Below are positions 1 to 12,182 of a DNA stretch of 64,000 nt, piece by piece. Each line of letters opens with the position of its first letter. The first letter of the stretch is position 1. The notes beneath the pieces are model-generated. The model was not told where the DNA came from. It worked only from the letters and a program-made list of their open reading frames with translations, and searched no databases. This DNA comes from Ulota crispa. Lineage: Eukaryota; Streptophyta; Bryopsida; Orthotrichales; Orthotrichaceae. A program made the translations under genes and the position numbers. The stretch covers positions 16,508,727-16,572,726 of the forward strand of contig OY987245.1 of assembly GCA_963920765.1 (NCBI GenBank), read 5' to 3'.

Positions 1-314
1 TATATCTTCCAAGTGTGATCCGTGAAATTTCTTTTGCTTTCCTCATACCCAATCTGAAAATATTTACAATTTCTCACCATTGGTAGTTCAGGTAAATTTT
101 TTTTCTAAACTCTGCAGTCTCCAAGGTTGATACAACCTTGGATTGGGATGTTGTAATTCTGGCTATGAAACGAGCCAAACAAGGGAATGTTTAAAAAATA
201 AAATAAATTTGAACAGAACAAGAGAATATTTTCTTTCTTCCTTTTCTGATGTGCAATTGAGTGTTCTGTTGAGAAGGAGATTGTGACTTGGGATGTGTTC
301 ATGGTGTATTTTAG
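1..314 (+). other. Intron of the AMS-type bHLH gene
   Basis: There is no coding signal in this AT-rich stretch. It ends in a TTTTAG acceptor at 311-314, directly before the first visible bHLH exon, so it is read as intron. The 5' exon(s) and promoter of the gene lie outside the window. Confidence 0.7.
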
Positions 315-3300
315 GTCATTGGATTGGACAGGATGTTGTTGCAGCGGTGCAGGGTCCGCGGGCAACGACAACTTGGTGGCATCTACCAGCAGTCGCTATC
401 TGGAGTCCTCAACTTGCTGCCCAGATGTGAAGGGCTATCACCCTCCCATACACATCTGCTCGCTACTTGCAAGCATGCCCTCATCGGTGTCGTTGGACTC
501 TGGGTACGTCCTCACAGCTGGATTCTATGAGTTATGATGGAACCCTCAAAAAAAAATGCTGGAGATTTTTGTTGTACGAGAAGTTAACCCATAAAGGACT
601 ATGAGATTCATGCTTTTTATTAGCGGTTACGAGCGCACTAACCGAAGCTTTCTTTTGTCCCATCAATTTCTTCTTTTTGACTGACAAATTTCTCTGATTT
701 TAGTCATATATCAAATTTTCCATTCTGATTTCAAAACTTTCACTCTTTTGTTCAGTAACATTGGCCATTTTTACATCAAGAACCAATGGACCTTTAGGAG
801 CTAAAAAGTGAAAGAAAACTGCTAGAATATTTCTATCTTATTTCACTGGAGCTGCTTGTTCTAACAAAATAAGTTGCAAGCGAAAAATCCGTTGGTATGA
901 AGTAGTCCCTTGACTGGGTTTCTTGCTGAGTGTGCACCGAATGCCAAAATGCAGGATTCAAGGGATGATTTTTCTCGGAGGCCAACCGAAGTGGGTACAC
1001 GTGGATCCGTCTATGGAGGGGCAGGTAAGGTGATCCCTCTCTTTTGGACGACGTCATATCTAAGTGCCTTTATGCACATGTTCAGCGAAGCAATGGTATG
1101 TGGTTGTATCCAGTCCTAGAAGACGGATTGCCTGGTTGAGGACCATTCAAAAATCTTCTCCAGTTCATGTCTTGATTCTCTCAAAGTACAAGTTGGTTTC
1201 AAGAGTGCTGATATTGTTTATTATGGTACAAAATCTTTCTTTTTGAAGAATCGGTCCAGGGATTGGAGCATCAAAGAATATAAAGCTTTTTGAGTTTGGA
1301 AATGTGATCTGGGCGTTGATAATTCTTTGTGTAGGATATGGGAGTGCAAACTAAAGTGTGCATACCTGTTCAAAGCGGCCTTGTGGAGCTCGGTGTTGCA
1401 AACCATGTACACCTCATTCCTCTGTAGTGAAGGTCGATATGCATGCTAGGACTTTTCTACCTTTGCTCATAAAACGTACAAAAAAGGGCAAATTATTCTG
1501 AAAGTTATATAGAAGGTAACCACACCAATCAGTAGAAAGAAGATTCACGCTTTAGATTTTTGAAGAATAGAAGAATATTTTGAAAGTCATAATAATCAGC
1601 CAGTAGCATTCAAAGTGGACTATTTTCTGCTTTTTGCTTTAGTACTTAGGGGACGGGTTAACGTACATTTGAATGAAGAGGTACTTCATCCACATATATA
1701 TATATATATATATCTCTCTCTCTCTCTAAAATGATTTTAAATTAGTGATGGTATGTAAACTCTGTTAGATTGTTTATTACCATGGAATCTTTACTCCAAA
1801 TTCTGCTGTTAGTATATAACTGGGGAATGTAACAACATCTAGGTGACGGAGAAAGCAGCTTTGGTGCAATATGTAAGAGCTCGATGTGGAGATCCGTGGC
1901 AACCAGGAATCTCTAAGCAAGCAAGCAGTGGCAACAACACCCTTGATGTGTCGGGTGGCCATGGGATGATGGATCAGCAGTCAGTGAAGATGTACTACTC
2001 ACGTCACTTCCCGACCAACTTGGACAGCCCCTGGCCAAGCTCACACCCATGGGAACAAGAAGACCCTATGTTAGAGTCCCAGCTCATGAGGAGTACGCTT
2101 TCCGAACTATGTCTCTTATAATCATGCGTGCAACGAGTTACCTTGTCCAGAAACAAAATATCCAAGGAATTTCATAATTCTCTTATCGCCAAGATTGGAA
2201 CATTCAACTGCACTGAGCACTAAACTTTAGGACAGGTCTAGATCTGAGTTTTTAGACCAGCAAATGGAATTGTGCCAATGGCTTGAAAGTTTGCTGTCTG
2301 GACGAATATGATGTTTCATTTAGAATGATTCTCTAATGCAAACCATGTGTTTGCCTCTGCGCAGACATAGATCAAGAACTGATTCAGTTACCGGGGTCAA
2401 CTACACATTTTCCTCATCATGGTAAATCTTTCGAACTGGGAGATAGCAGTTGATTTCCATCCCCTCTGGTCCTCTTCATTGACCGAGTGTCGTTTTGATA
2501 AACTCTTACATGGTTTAAGAGGAAAAGTCATGGCATCAACTCTGGACTAGATTTTGTAAAAGTAAATTAAGTACCATACAAGTCATTTGGAGCTTTGCTG
2601 CGATCTTTTCAAGGAAGAAATTCATCTTCGATAAGTTTGACTTTGATCTTGGTCATGTTCGTTAAAACAATTAATTTCAGAGAATCAGATATACAAGTCT
2701 ACAGAGCTCCAAAAACTAGGACTGGCATGGATATGAGGTTCCAGCTGCCCTGGGCTTCTGGAAAGTGCCAATTTCTTGAAATTCGCTATGTTGACAAAAT
2801 TGAAGACGTTCTGATCATGATGCAGCATTTTCTGACTCCAATTACTGCAATTTATAAATCAATCGCTCATACTTGTAGGAAACTTTAGCTTTTCTTTGGG
2901 TCTGAATTTTAGGCTTTTATTGGAAGCAGGGACTATGGCAGAGTCTCCAAGAGGAAGTGGGCTATCAAAAGACGACGGGGAAGGTGAGTCTCTGACCAAA
3001 TATCAAGAAATTGTTAGAGTGCACAGATAGCGCACACTGTTATTTGTAATTTCAGAATCATTTTTTTTCACTAGCAGCTTTGTTACCCACCATTTCTGAG
3101 CTATGTAAGAAAGTGGAATTGATGGAGAATTTCTAGGTTTGCAAGCGTAGAATGCGAACAAATTCTACGCTTGCTTGATTATAAATCAAGGTCTAAGTGA
3201 AATATATTTCTGGAAACTCTGGATTTCACTAGTGAAGCAGGAGATGCGAGGGGAGTCTTCTGATTGCAGTGATCCCATGGAAGATGACGACGAGAAGGGA

Positions 3301-5246
3301 GGCCCTAGATCTGCTCGCCGTCACTTGTCAAAGAATTTGGTTGCAGAGCGCAAGCGCCGGAAGAAGTTGAATGAACGTCTCTATTCATTGCGTGCTCTTG
3401 TTCCAAAGATAACTAAGGTATGGATCTTTTGGCACTCTAACATGGTTCCTGATATTGCTTAATGTAACTGGTTTGAGTAAAGTTATCCTTTCAGGACTTC
3501 TAGACAATATCATAGAGAACTTTCCTCATATTCCGTGTGAAGGCTTTGGTACGATCAAGGACTGTGACCAAAGGTAGACCTCCAAAAGAGAAAAATCTTT
3601 CTTCTGACATTGTCTAAAAGTGTCTACTGAAGACACTGATATTTCCTGACTCTAATCTTTCGTACTTCTAGTAAATTATTGGCAACTTATGTCGGTATGC
3701 AGATGGATCGTGCATCAATATTAGGGGATGCAATTGAGTACGTGAAGGAGCTACAACAGCAAGTGAAGGAGCTGGAAGAGGAGTTGCTTCCTGATAGCAA
3801 GGAAAATGAATTAGCTGCAGCATTAGGTTTTGATGATGGAGGAGTGACTGCAGAGGAGACCACGCTTGGGGGTGGCATTGACATTGGGCAATACCCTGTG
3901 AAGGTGGATTCGCAGTCTATCACAATTGAGGTTATTGACAGGAAGGGTGACCAGGAGCTCACACAGCCTATGCAAGTATGCTCTCTATTTACGTGTCCTA
4001 TGTCACGTTAGGTGTCGTCTCCACCTCTCAAAGGTAGAAACTAAGCAATGCTGCAAAAGGAACAAAACTCATGTGGATCTGTCTTTCCACAAAAGAACTC
4101 TTTTGTGTCAATTATAATTGTGACATGTGATAGGACTCATGGTACACTTTCAAAGTCATAAAGGTTTTTGCTTTCTTTTTTTGTTTTCTTTTTTTGTTGT
4201 TGAGGGTTTACTAAGGACTGTAATCTGGAAACGACATAAGAAAGTTATGTTGCTCTATATGAGCTGGAGAAACTTGCAATTAGCTGATTATTTATCAATA
4301 CAAGTAAATATGAGTTAATTTCATTGGTATGTAGGTGGAGGTGAACAAGATGGATGGGCGTCTCTTTAGTGTCCGAATCTTCTGTGAGAAAAGACCTGGA
4401 GTATTTGTGAAGTTGATGCAAGCCCTTGACGTCCTCGGTCTCAATGTTGTGCACGCCAACATCACCACATTTCGTGGTCTAGTCCTCAACATTTTCAACG
4501 CTGAGGTATTTTTATAAATGACTCTATCCTTCTAGTCTCATTTTCTGAATGTCGTTTATGGCTTTGCTCATTAACATGTTTCTCTATAACTCCTACAACC
4601 ATGAGTGTGTTTCCTTGCAGCAAACTTACAATGCAATTATTGAATGGGGTCAAAATATTGACATGTAGTTATCCAAACAAATTGATATAATAGGAATTTC
4701 GATCAATTACATTACTTGCTTCTTCAAAGCTTGTGAAAGTAGACCCTTGTTATCATGTTGGAAATCACATGCCAAGCCACTTCAGAGACAAGGGGTGTAA
4801 TTTACATAATTTAGTCTTCTATCTTTTTCACATTCCTATACACAAGCTCAATGGTTGAAACATTTTCCAACCATTCCCAATCAAGGTCTACAAAGGATAG
4901 TTTATGAAATATTACCATACTCTCCATATCCCATGCCTGACTGAAGAAATAATAATGCTGCAATACAACTTGACATGAAGGGATAATTATCCTTCCTTGC
5001 GGTCTCCAAATAAATGAGTTGCATTAAGAATATGAAACATCATTAACTTTGCTGCTCTTTCTCTCAATTGTGCAGGTAAGAGACAAGGAGCTTGTGGGCG
5101 TGGAGCAAATGCGAGACACCTTGTTGGAGATGGCCTCGGGCCATCGCCCACTAAATCTCACTACTTCAGATGGCCCATGCTTGCAAAAAACCTCCATCAG
5201 TGGAGAAATAACACTGGACGCCACAAATGAGGGACCGCTCCCTTAA
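315..5246 (+). CDS. AMS-type bHLH transcription factor (subgroup III a+c), 5'-truncated
   Basis: Ten exons fit with continuous phase: 315-503, 955-1024, 1335-1406, 1843-2092, 2365-2421, 2913-2983, 3241-3417, 3703-3975, 4335-4505 and 5076-5246, about 500 codons. Exons 1-4 carry the bHLH-MYC_N domain, with [22 protein letters not shown] and [15 protein letters not shown], as in Arabidopsis ABORTED MICROSPORES. Exons 7-8 carry the bHLH: basic region [17 protein letters not shown] with the E-box-reading Glu and Arg residues, then [10 protein letters not shown] and [20 protein letters not shown]. Exons 9-10 form the C-terminal ACT-like dimerisation domain ([20 protein letters not shown]). The acidic linker [13 protein letters not shown] precedes the basic region. 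Family members are nuclear and control tapetum and spore-wall development. The start codon is upstream of the window. The link between exons 5 and 7 is the least certain part. Confidence 0.88.
1697..1727. repeat. (TA)n(TC)n microsatellite in bHLH intron
   Basis: About ten TA units run directly into about seven TC units, inside the intron between exons 1335-1406 and 1843-2092. It is a simple repeat with no sign of function. Confidence 0.9.
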
Positions 5247-6333
5247 GCATGAACCTCATCTCTCAAGGACAAGTATCTTATCCTCAGGTCTAAATGCCCA
5301 TTATTGGCTATTAATGCTTGAACCTGCTGGCCTAATCAATTAATAACTTTGCTTTGCAAAAATCTCTCCTCTCTCAATAGCAAGTGTTTTACAGAAATGA
5401 CAATTCAGGTCTTATCAAATTCTGCTTCCAGTACAGTGGAAGTCGGGCTCTTTTAATAAGTACATCAGCCGCATGTAAGCAAGGTCGTCCTCAAAGGCAG
5501 GCCTTTTGTATCACTTAGCTTGTGAAATGCTTACTTGTATCAGCTATCATAATTATGAAATAATAAAGATAGTATGGTGTGATTTCAACTTGGTTAATTA
5601 TTTTTCTAGATTATTAGTTATGGATTTTGGATAGTGTATAATTAGTTAAATGAAGCATGATTAAGATGTCACCCTTGTGTATAGATACAAAAGGCAGCAG
5701 TTAGCAGATTTTAGAAAAATGCTCCTTCCAGAGAAAGTCAATTAATTCATGACTATTCGTGACTTGACAAGAGTTTGCAAGTATCTATGCACGAGGTATT
5801 ACTCATCAACAAATATTCTTGCTCGTATTGCATGCACGTGGGTGATTGCAAGAAATACTTGTACTACTTGTGTTTTCTTTTGTACAAGTGATTTTTTTTT
5901 ATGAAATTTAAAGTTTAGAGCAATGCACAAAGATGTGGTTGGTTGAGAAAGAACTAAGGTGTAATTATAAGTATAAGATTCAAATCAACCATTTGAGAAA
6001 ATGGTGTGAATAACAGTGTGCATGCAAGACAACATTCTCCAAAATGGTATATATCGTCATATTCATTAAATTGGGAAAATCAGATTTTCAAGTTGTACTC
6101 ACCTTACACCTGGAGCTTGATATAAGGTGGTCATCTTAAACTCCCAAAATTAGGGCTTCTTCCCAAATTCAAGAATTTGGCATTATATTCTTTGTTCATA
6201 TAAAGTATGCAATTAGAAACTTACGCCGTGGGGAAAAAATAGATGCATCTCCAGACTACCACAATGATGTATTAGAATTACCCGTTGCTGTTAACCACTC
6301 TCAGTTGCAAGTTCACTTGGAAGTTGTTAACCC
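5247..6333. other. Intergenic, 3' flank of bHLH gene
   Basis: This is AT-rich sequence with probable 3' UTR and polyadenylation signals (AATAATAAAG near 5560). I see no gene or recognised repeat in it. Confidence 0.5.
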
Positions 6334-6582
6334 TTAACCCCTAAGCGCCCAGCCCAAATTTGTGCAATGTTAGACCTCATTGCAAACAATTTGGCACCAC
6401 AAGTTCAAAAACAACATCTGGACGAGTTAGCTGTTGATATTGCACAAGGCTTAGGGTTTGCATATGTATGCAAAATTTGGTAAGTTATTGCTGCATGAAT
6501 AAAAAGATTATAACAGTCAAAGACAACAAATTGTCAAATATGGAGAGGCCACGTTCTGGCATGTGGGGCGCTCAGGGGTTAA
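6334..6582. mobile_element. TTAA-bounded piggyBac-like MITE, copy 1
   Basis: The left end is TTAACCCCTAAGCGCCC and the right end is GGGGCGCTCAGGGGTTAA, an inverted repeat that begins right after TTAA on both sides. It is about 250 bp with no ORF. The right TTAA is shared with the next element. A TTAA target duplication with ends starting CCC is the hallmark of the piggyBac superfamily; the assignment here is by ends only. Confidence 0.65.
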
Positions 6583-6804
6583 ATGACCATAGGGAATAGT
6601 ATATATGATGTAGTATAATTGGCATTTGTTGTTAATAAGAAGTTTTAATTTGGAATCTCAAGTAGCTCACTAGAACAACTTTGATCTATTCTCCAACTTC
6701 TTTGTTGATCTCAAATGTAGTAGAGGTGTGGATCCATTCCAAATACAAGAAAAAGACCTCAAATTGTACTGGTCGCAACGGCAAGCTCAGATGTTTAGGG
6801 TTAA
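6579..6804. mobile_element. TTAA-bounded MITE, copy 2, sharing junctions
   Basis: It runs from the TTAA at 6579 to the TTAA at 6801. Its interior (GTGGATCCATTCCAAATACA) is also found in the element at 49461-49635, so the two are copies of one family. The left end has decayed; the right end reads TTTAGGGTTAA. Confidence 0.6.
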
Positions 6805-7157
6805 CCCGTAAACGTTGGCACGGACGAAAATCGTCCATTGCCTCTGAAAAAAACTTTGTATCCCAAAAAAATTGATTTTGATTTGATTTTTTTCAGAAGT
6901 GATCATAAAAGTGTAGTGCATCATGGAAGGCCAAAAAATTCCTCTTGAGATACATTCATTTTATTTTGTAACCCAAATTGTGATACATGGTGTTAGCTCT
7001 CAAGTTGCCCTTCTTGCAATTTTCATGAGGGCACCATGCATTGTTGACTTTTCCAGCTTTTTGAAGCAATACTAATGCCCATGTACAAAACACTATAGAA
7101 TGCTACTGGCAAGGCAAGCCACAGTGATCCATCCGTCATCCGTCCTTTACGGGTTAA
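6801..7157. mobile_element. TTAA-bounded MITE, copy 3
   Basis: The left end is TTAACCCGTAAACG with GGACGA following; the right end is CCGTCCTTTACGGGTTAA. The interior resembles the element at 32899-33278 (for example TTGACTTTTC and AGTGGTCATAA-like stretches). It has no ORF of its own. It completes a three-element chain with single shared TTAA junctions. Confidence 0.65.
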
Positions 7158-7566
7158 ACCAGGTATCCAGACCAATCCCGAGAGTACCCCCGCTGCACCA
7201 ACAGCTCTTATAACCGTGCTCCCCCTCCCCCCCCATTGTTGTAGGCAAGCTTTGAGGATTCCCATTTCCGCACTTCCACAATTCACCCAACTTTTGAAAA
7301 CTAGAAGTTGTGTAAGGAAACTTAACTGATTGCAACATTATAAGGTGTCGGATCTTCAATTACAATGATTGGCAAAAATCATGAACTAAATATTCAATAA
7401 GTGTTGTACCTCAAGCTCTTTGCTCTTGAAAATCGGTTTCTATATACGTATCAAGACTTCTACTATCAGAAGTTCAACAAGAACTAGCTAATGCTATCAG
7501 GTGGGGGCTAAAGCTTTGAAGGTAAACCGAGGTGCTAAAAAGCAGCAAACACCCATAGCGGTCCTT

Positions 7567-10500
7567 TTAGTCTTCTCTACATTTTGAAACATTCCATAAT
7601 CTGAAAAAGTTTTTGCCTGAATCGTTGTCGCTATCATCTGAGTCACTGCTGCTGGACTCCGAAGCGATTTCTGGGTCCTTGCTCACCACGTATCTCACGA
7701 CCTGCAACAAGGCCAACACAAATTTTTTAGATATCTTCTAATATATAAAAAAGAATCCCATATCGGATGAAAAGTAAAATAGAGTAGAGTACAAGTTTAA
7801 TCCTCAAAGGACGAGCTGGTCACCGCGGAATGGTCGTGTCACATGTATTTCCAGTGGACGTTTTTTGTCCTCCTCATCCTTTAAGGGTTAACTAAATTCA
7901 TAAATGGAATAAAGGAAAATTTGGGGGGCACAAGGATAGGGGACACAAGGATAAGAGGCATAGAGATAGGAGGGCACAGGGATAAGATTTCTATTACACA
8001 ATTTGTTTATTGCAAGGATATTTTTGTTACCTCATTGGTACAACAAGTACGTAAACTAGTACAGATATAATTCAAATGCAAATACAATGCCTCAAAACTT
8101 CCAAATAAGCAAAGTACGTCAGGAAAGAATCGGCTTCTGCATTCCTGCCCAAGACATTTGCTGATGTAATGTTCAAGACCAGCAGAAAAGCCAGTGTTAA
8201 ATCACCGACAAATTGAGAGAGGTATTTAAGGCTTTCAAGATCATGGCTTCCAACATGTTTTCAATATATCATTGCAGAAAGTGCTTATGAGGATGTAGCC
8301 ACATACCTGGTTGATAGACATTGGCCAAGGTGAATGAGATTCTAAAATCTGTTTCCTTGCAACACACTTGCCCTTGGCAGGTTTCCAATAGGGCTCTACC
8401 AACCATATCACTTCTTCACAAACTGAACAGTAAGCTCTATTTGACTTAAATATTTTTGACGAACGACCTGCAAGCAGTGGATCGCTCATTTGATGAGAAA
8501 CAATACTGTACCCAACAAATGAGCTTGAAACCATCCACAGAAAATCATACCTGAACTTTGCAGGAGAAACCGTGAAATAAACAATTACAGAATAAATAAA
8601 GAAAATCTAATTAGTAGACAGTTATGAAACTTGAAGAATAAAAAGGATTACTGTGAGAATTTAGAAATGATACATATCAGGGTAAATGCTGCATCAGATG
8701 TTTTCTTTAATATACCTTTTCGTGCGAGATTAAAAGCTTTGCGCCAGGCTTCAACTGAATTCTCTGGTGTCTTTTGTAAGACCTGCCCGTTGTTGTTATG
8801 TTGATCAGCTTTAAAACCACCATCAAATACTCCAGCTGCTTTCATCACATTCAAGCTGTTGCCCGAGGTGCCAAAGACAGACAAGAACTGAGTACGCCAT
8901 AGATTATCATTAGTTGCTGCAAAGTTCCACACCCTGCAATAGAAAATGTCACTCGTAAGTTCCTCAACATAAAGGATGTCAATAACCCTAAGGAAAACCC
9001 TGACCGGGGCAATTAACTAGAACAAACTTGATAAATTGCTGAAAAGAAACAAAAGATGTCATTAGAGAAAATACCTGCTAACCGCAGAAGCTATAGCCAA
9101 TGAGCGAGCATCCAAGTACTCAAAAACATGTGACAGTGTGTCCCCTGAAAGCTGTAAATGTTCTGCCACAACATTTCAAGAGCACCAGTTTCAACGCAAT
9201 GAAACTCTTTGGAGCATTAACGACAGGTATTGGTGTCATGGAAGTAAGCACAACTTCACTATTCAAATTCAGCTACAAAGGAGATTAATTCCTAAACCAT
9301 GCCTCTAGGAACAGTAAGGAAACAGTCAAGAACACCATATTAGGTAAATTGGGAAAAACGGAGGGACCATTTTGTACTCCACCTTAATCTTACATACAGG
9401 AAATGTAGGCATAGCTATAGCTCAAAGTTGTAATTATTTGAAATTTTTAAAGGCAATCACTGAGACTTCACTATTGTAAAAGTAATTGCATGCTTGTTTT
9501 TTTGTAATATGCTAAATTGTACATAATGACAGAAATAATAAAAGTCCCAGAATGTACTGTTTTTCCCAATTTACCTAATATGGTGTTAGTGAGATAATTA
9601 TCCCGGTCCCAAGGGTCAAAAATTCACCTTCTCACGCAACACAATTAGTAAGACCAACCAGCTTATATCATCGGTTCTGAATGATCTCACAACGTAACAA
9701 AAAAAGCAACAAGGGCATAAAAAAACAAAACTCCAAGACCTAGTGACAAATGCTGACAAATGTACCAGGCAGAGCTTCCGGGTTCCTATATTGTCGGTGC
9801 CATGCTATTTTTGCAATCTTGTATTCATGAGCTGCTGCAGCACGGCGCTGTTTTGGAAATACACCCTCCACTGTTTGAAGCAACAGTTTTGCAGCTCCTA
9901 GCTGCTGGCTATTCTCCATTCTGCCATCAGCACAAGGAAAATCAGCAACATAAAGCCAATTCAAAGCATCAATTATATTCTCAGTATCAGCCTCCACCAG
10001 GAGATTTCAAAGATTTCTCAACTTCTAATGCAATCTTTCGATAACTCTTTCTAATTTGTCCGTGCAATCCCGAGCTCCACAATCCAGAAATACTAGTTCG
10101 TGTGCACATTTTTCAAATCACGTTTGAGAATCGCCTCTTTTTGCTCAAAACAGAAATCTCACACTTTGATATCCCTAATGAAGCAAGTAACAATTCCAAA
10201 GTTTCACTGTTGCCGACTGTCAAACCAGAATCAATACTGCCGGAGACCATTTAACCTCTAGTACCTAAATGGTTAAATTTAGCCACTTCCATATCCATAA
10301 GAGGTAAATATATCATTCAAAAAGTATCAAGGGAGGTAACAGAATGTACTAGTAGAATGAAGTGATTGTACCCTTCATTTTTAAACGATAGAGTCATATT
10401 TTGAAGGTTATAATTGACTGTCAACTTCCAAGACGAAATTTCTAATTTAGTTTTGGCATACAAAGGGTTAGCAGCTAATTTTAGAAACCATTGTTTTCTG

Positions 10501-11953
10501 GAATATAAATTACGAACTACTCAAAATACTGAAAAGTTTAGAGGGGCAGATGCATACCCAGGCAACGCTCGAAACGCATGGACGACATCTTCGTAAAGCA
10601 ACGCCTGAAACGGTTTTGGTGCACTCACATATACAGTTTTCAGAAGACCTTGCAATTCCTTACATCCTTCTACGTAGTCGTTTCTGCACAACATTGTATC
10701 CAATCAAAGGTCAGGTACAAAGCTTTAATACCGTAGTTATACACAAGGTTCATCCCCAGAGTAACAAATAATTATTTAAAACTCAAAACCAAAACTGCGT
10801 TCTTGAAAAACACAACACACTTCATGTTTCATATAAAAAATCTCTTAACTGGCAAAAACATAGATTCTTCATTTAACCATCAAAACATCTACTTTGTTTT
10901 TAGTTTTCTATGTTTGAAATTATTTTTGACAAAAACCTGTACTGTCATTACAGTATTCACTCTTACTAATAAATTTGAGGGAAACTTTCATAGGTACCCC
11001 AGAAGTTTGCAATATTTTCATAGATACCCCTACTTTTTCAGAAATATCACAAATACCCTAGGACCAACAAAGTTAGGCATTTGTTTTGTTGTACATGCCA
11101 CTTCCCTTCTTTCTTTGTGCGCACGCATAAGAAGAAAGAAGTAGTGTGCCCACAAATGGAGAAGGAAGTGACATGCATAACAAAAAAACAAACGCCTAAT
11201 TTTTTGATCCAAGGGTACCTGTGATATTTCTGGAAAAGCAGGGGTATCTATGAAAATATTGGAAACTTCAGGGATATCCATGAAATTTTCCCTTGAAATT
11301 ACTTTTGACAAAAACCTGTACTATTATTCCAGAATTCACTCTTACTAATAAATTTAAAACAGTTACTAAGCTAATCGCATGTTTTAGGGTTTCCAATGCA
11401 TAGCACCAAACCCTCAATTACCGAGCTTGTGTGAGATATGACAATTAACACTCGCAACACGAAAAGCGATCGTAACTATGAAACAAAAACTTTCGCATCA
11501 ATCATTTATAAGAATGCATATCTGAAAAACCAAGTGGAGGACCATCCAGAACCAATTGAATTAAAAATATCAATGCATTCGTGGGACTTGTTACAAAAAT
11601 TGACTCTTGGACCGATTTGACCAAATTAAGACCGTTGTATAACTTGAAAAGAGGTTTCAATTGAGAACTGAGCAAATACGCCCACTAAAGCATTGCAAGG
11701 ACTATAAATTTTACAACAATTGGTGCAAACACTGCTTTAAAAACCCTAAAAGGCTGGAAACCATCGATAAATTTTACAAAAATTGGTGCAAACACTACTT
11801 TGAAAACCCTAAAAAGCTGGAAACCATCGATAAATTTTACGACAATTGGTGCAAACACTGGCTTTGAAAATTCTAAAAGCTGAAAACCATGGATACAACT
11901 TACCTGCGAGAGATGGCGTCATGCAGTTGCAAAGATTGATAGCGGCGCTGCAT
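7567..11953 (-). CDS. F-box protein, SCF substrate adaptor of unidentified subfamily
   Basis: Eight exons in transcription order fit with continuous phase: 11953-11904, 10683-10558, 10092-9998, 9897-9766, 9162-9075, 8933-8716, 8467-8307 and 7701-7567. The product is about 330 aa. The N-terminal third is helical (EGCKELQGLLKTVYVSAPKP, QTVEGVFPKQRRAAAAHEYK). The F-box is LSGDTLSHVFEYLDARSLAI followed by ASAVSRVWNFAATNDNLWRT, which would bind SKP1. A CSVCEEVIWLVEPYW segment follows, then an acidic Ser/Asp tail and stop. The ATG used starts MQRRYQSLQLHD. A longer in-frame ATG lies at about 12045 but is followed by an in-frame TGA (see findings). Exons 3 and 4 are the least certain. Introns hold a fold-back MITE and a TTAA element. 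I do not recognise the exact orthologue. Confidence 0.75.
7797..7891. mobile_element. 95-bp TTAA-bounded mini-element
   Basis: TTAA at 7797-7800 is followed by TCCTCAAAGGACGAG; the right end is CTCCTCATCCTTTAAGGGTTAA. It is the shortest TTAA-type element in the window and lies in the last intron of the F-box gene. Confidence 0.55.
10911..11361. repeat. 68-bp direct duplication flanking a MITE
   Basis: The segment beginning TGAAATTATTTTTGACAAAA and containing ATTCACTCTTACTAATAAAT occurs just before and again just after MITE 10979-11292, with a few differences. This is much longer than a transposition target duplication. Confidence 0.8.
10979..11292. mobile_element. Fold-back MITE, family A, copy 1
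   Basis: About 314 bp, nearly palindromic: GGGAAACTTTCATAGGTACC at the left is mirrored by GGGGATATCCATGAAATTTTCCC-type sequence at the right, with an inner pair around GCATTTGTTTTGTTGTACAT. Six related copies occur in this window. It lies in the first intron of the F-box gene. A roughly 68-bp direct duplication flanks it (10911-10978 and 11293-11361). Confidence 0.85.
11697..11885. repeat. 63-bp tandem repeat, three copies
   Basis: Units share TTTTACAACAATTGGTGCAA, then AACCCTAAAAGGCTGGAAAC. They lie in intron 1 of the F-box gene, ending about 20 bp from the donor site at 11903. The translated frames are open by chance only. Confidence 0.8.
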
Positions 11954-12106
11954 TCCTTGTTTCGCTTGAGCTCGATCACTGGTTTCGACCGATGGTTGGA
12001 CTGCAATTCAATTCAATTCTTCAGCTTCCTCGTCCGTCGCAGCCATCTTCATAAAACTGAAGCATTTGGCCTCGAGACAGCAGCCTGTAAACGCGGGAAC
12101 TCGGCA

Positions 12107-12113
12107 GCACGTG
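12107..12113. promoter_or_regulatory. G-box (CACGTG) upstream of the F-box gene
   Basis: A CACGTG core in CAGCACGTGTCAG lies about 60 bp upstream of the first in-frame ATG of the F-box gene. CACGTG is bound by plant bZIP and bHLH factors. Position and motif fit a promoter site, but one hexamer is weak evidence. Confidence 0.35.
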
Positions 12114-12182
12114 TCAGCCATGTCCGCGTTCCCGCGTTCCCTTAGTTGCCGCTATTTCTGATGCGCAGGCAAAATTAGTCTT

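Noticed and set aside
6327..6345. TTAACCCTTAACCCC looked like interstitial telomere repeat
   Set aside because: Plant telomere units are TTTAGGG in long arrays; here it is one element end, and the same ends recur as TIRs elsewhere.
7023..7286. 87-codon minus-strand open frame
   Set aside because: It overlaps the end of a TTAA element and has no domain or splice context.
11030..11311. Open frames inside the fold-back MITEs (also at 35171, 35274, 63342 and 63360)
   Set aside because: They occur in both orientations of a palindromic element and mirror each other, so they are not proteins.
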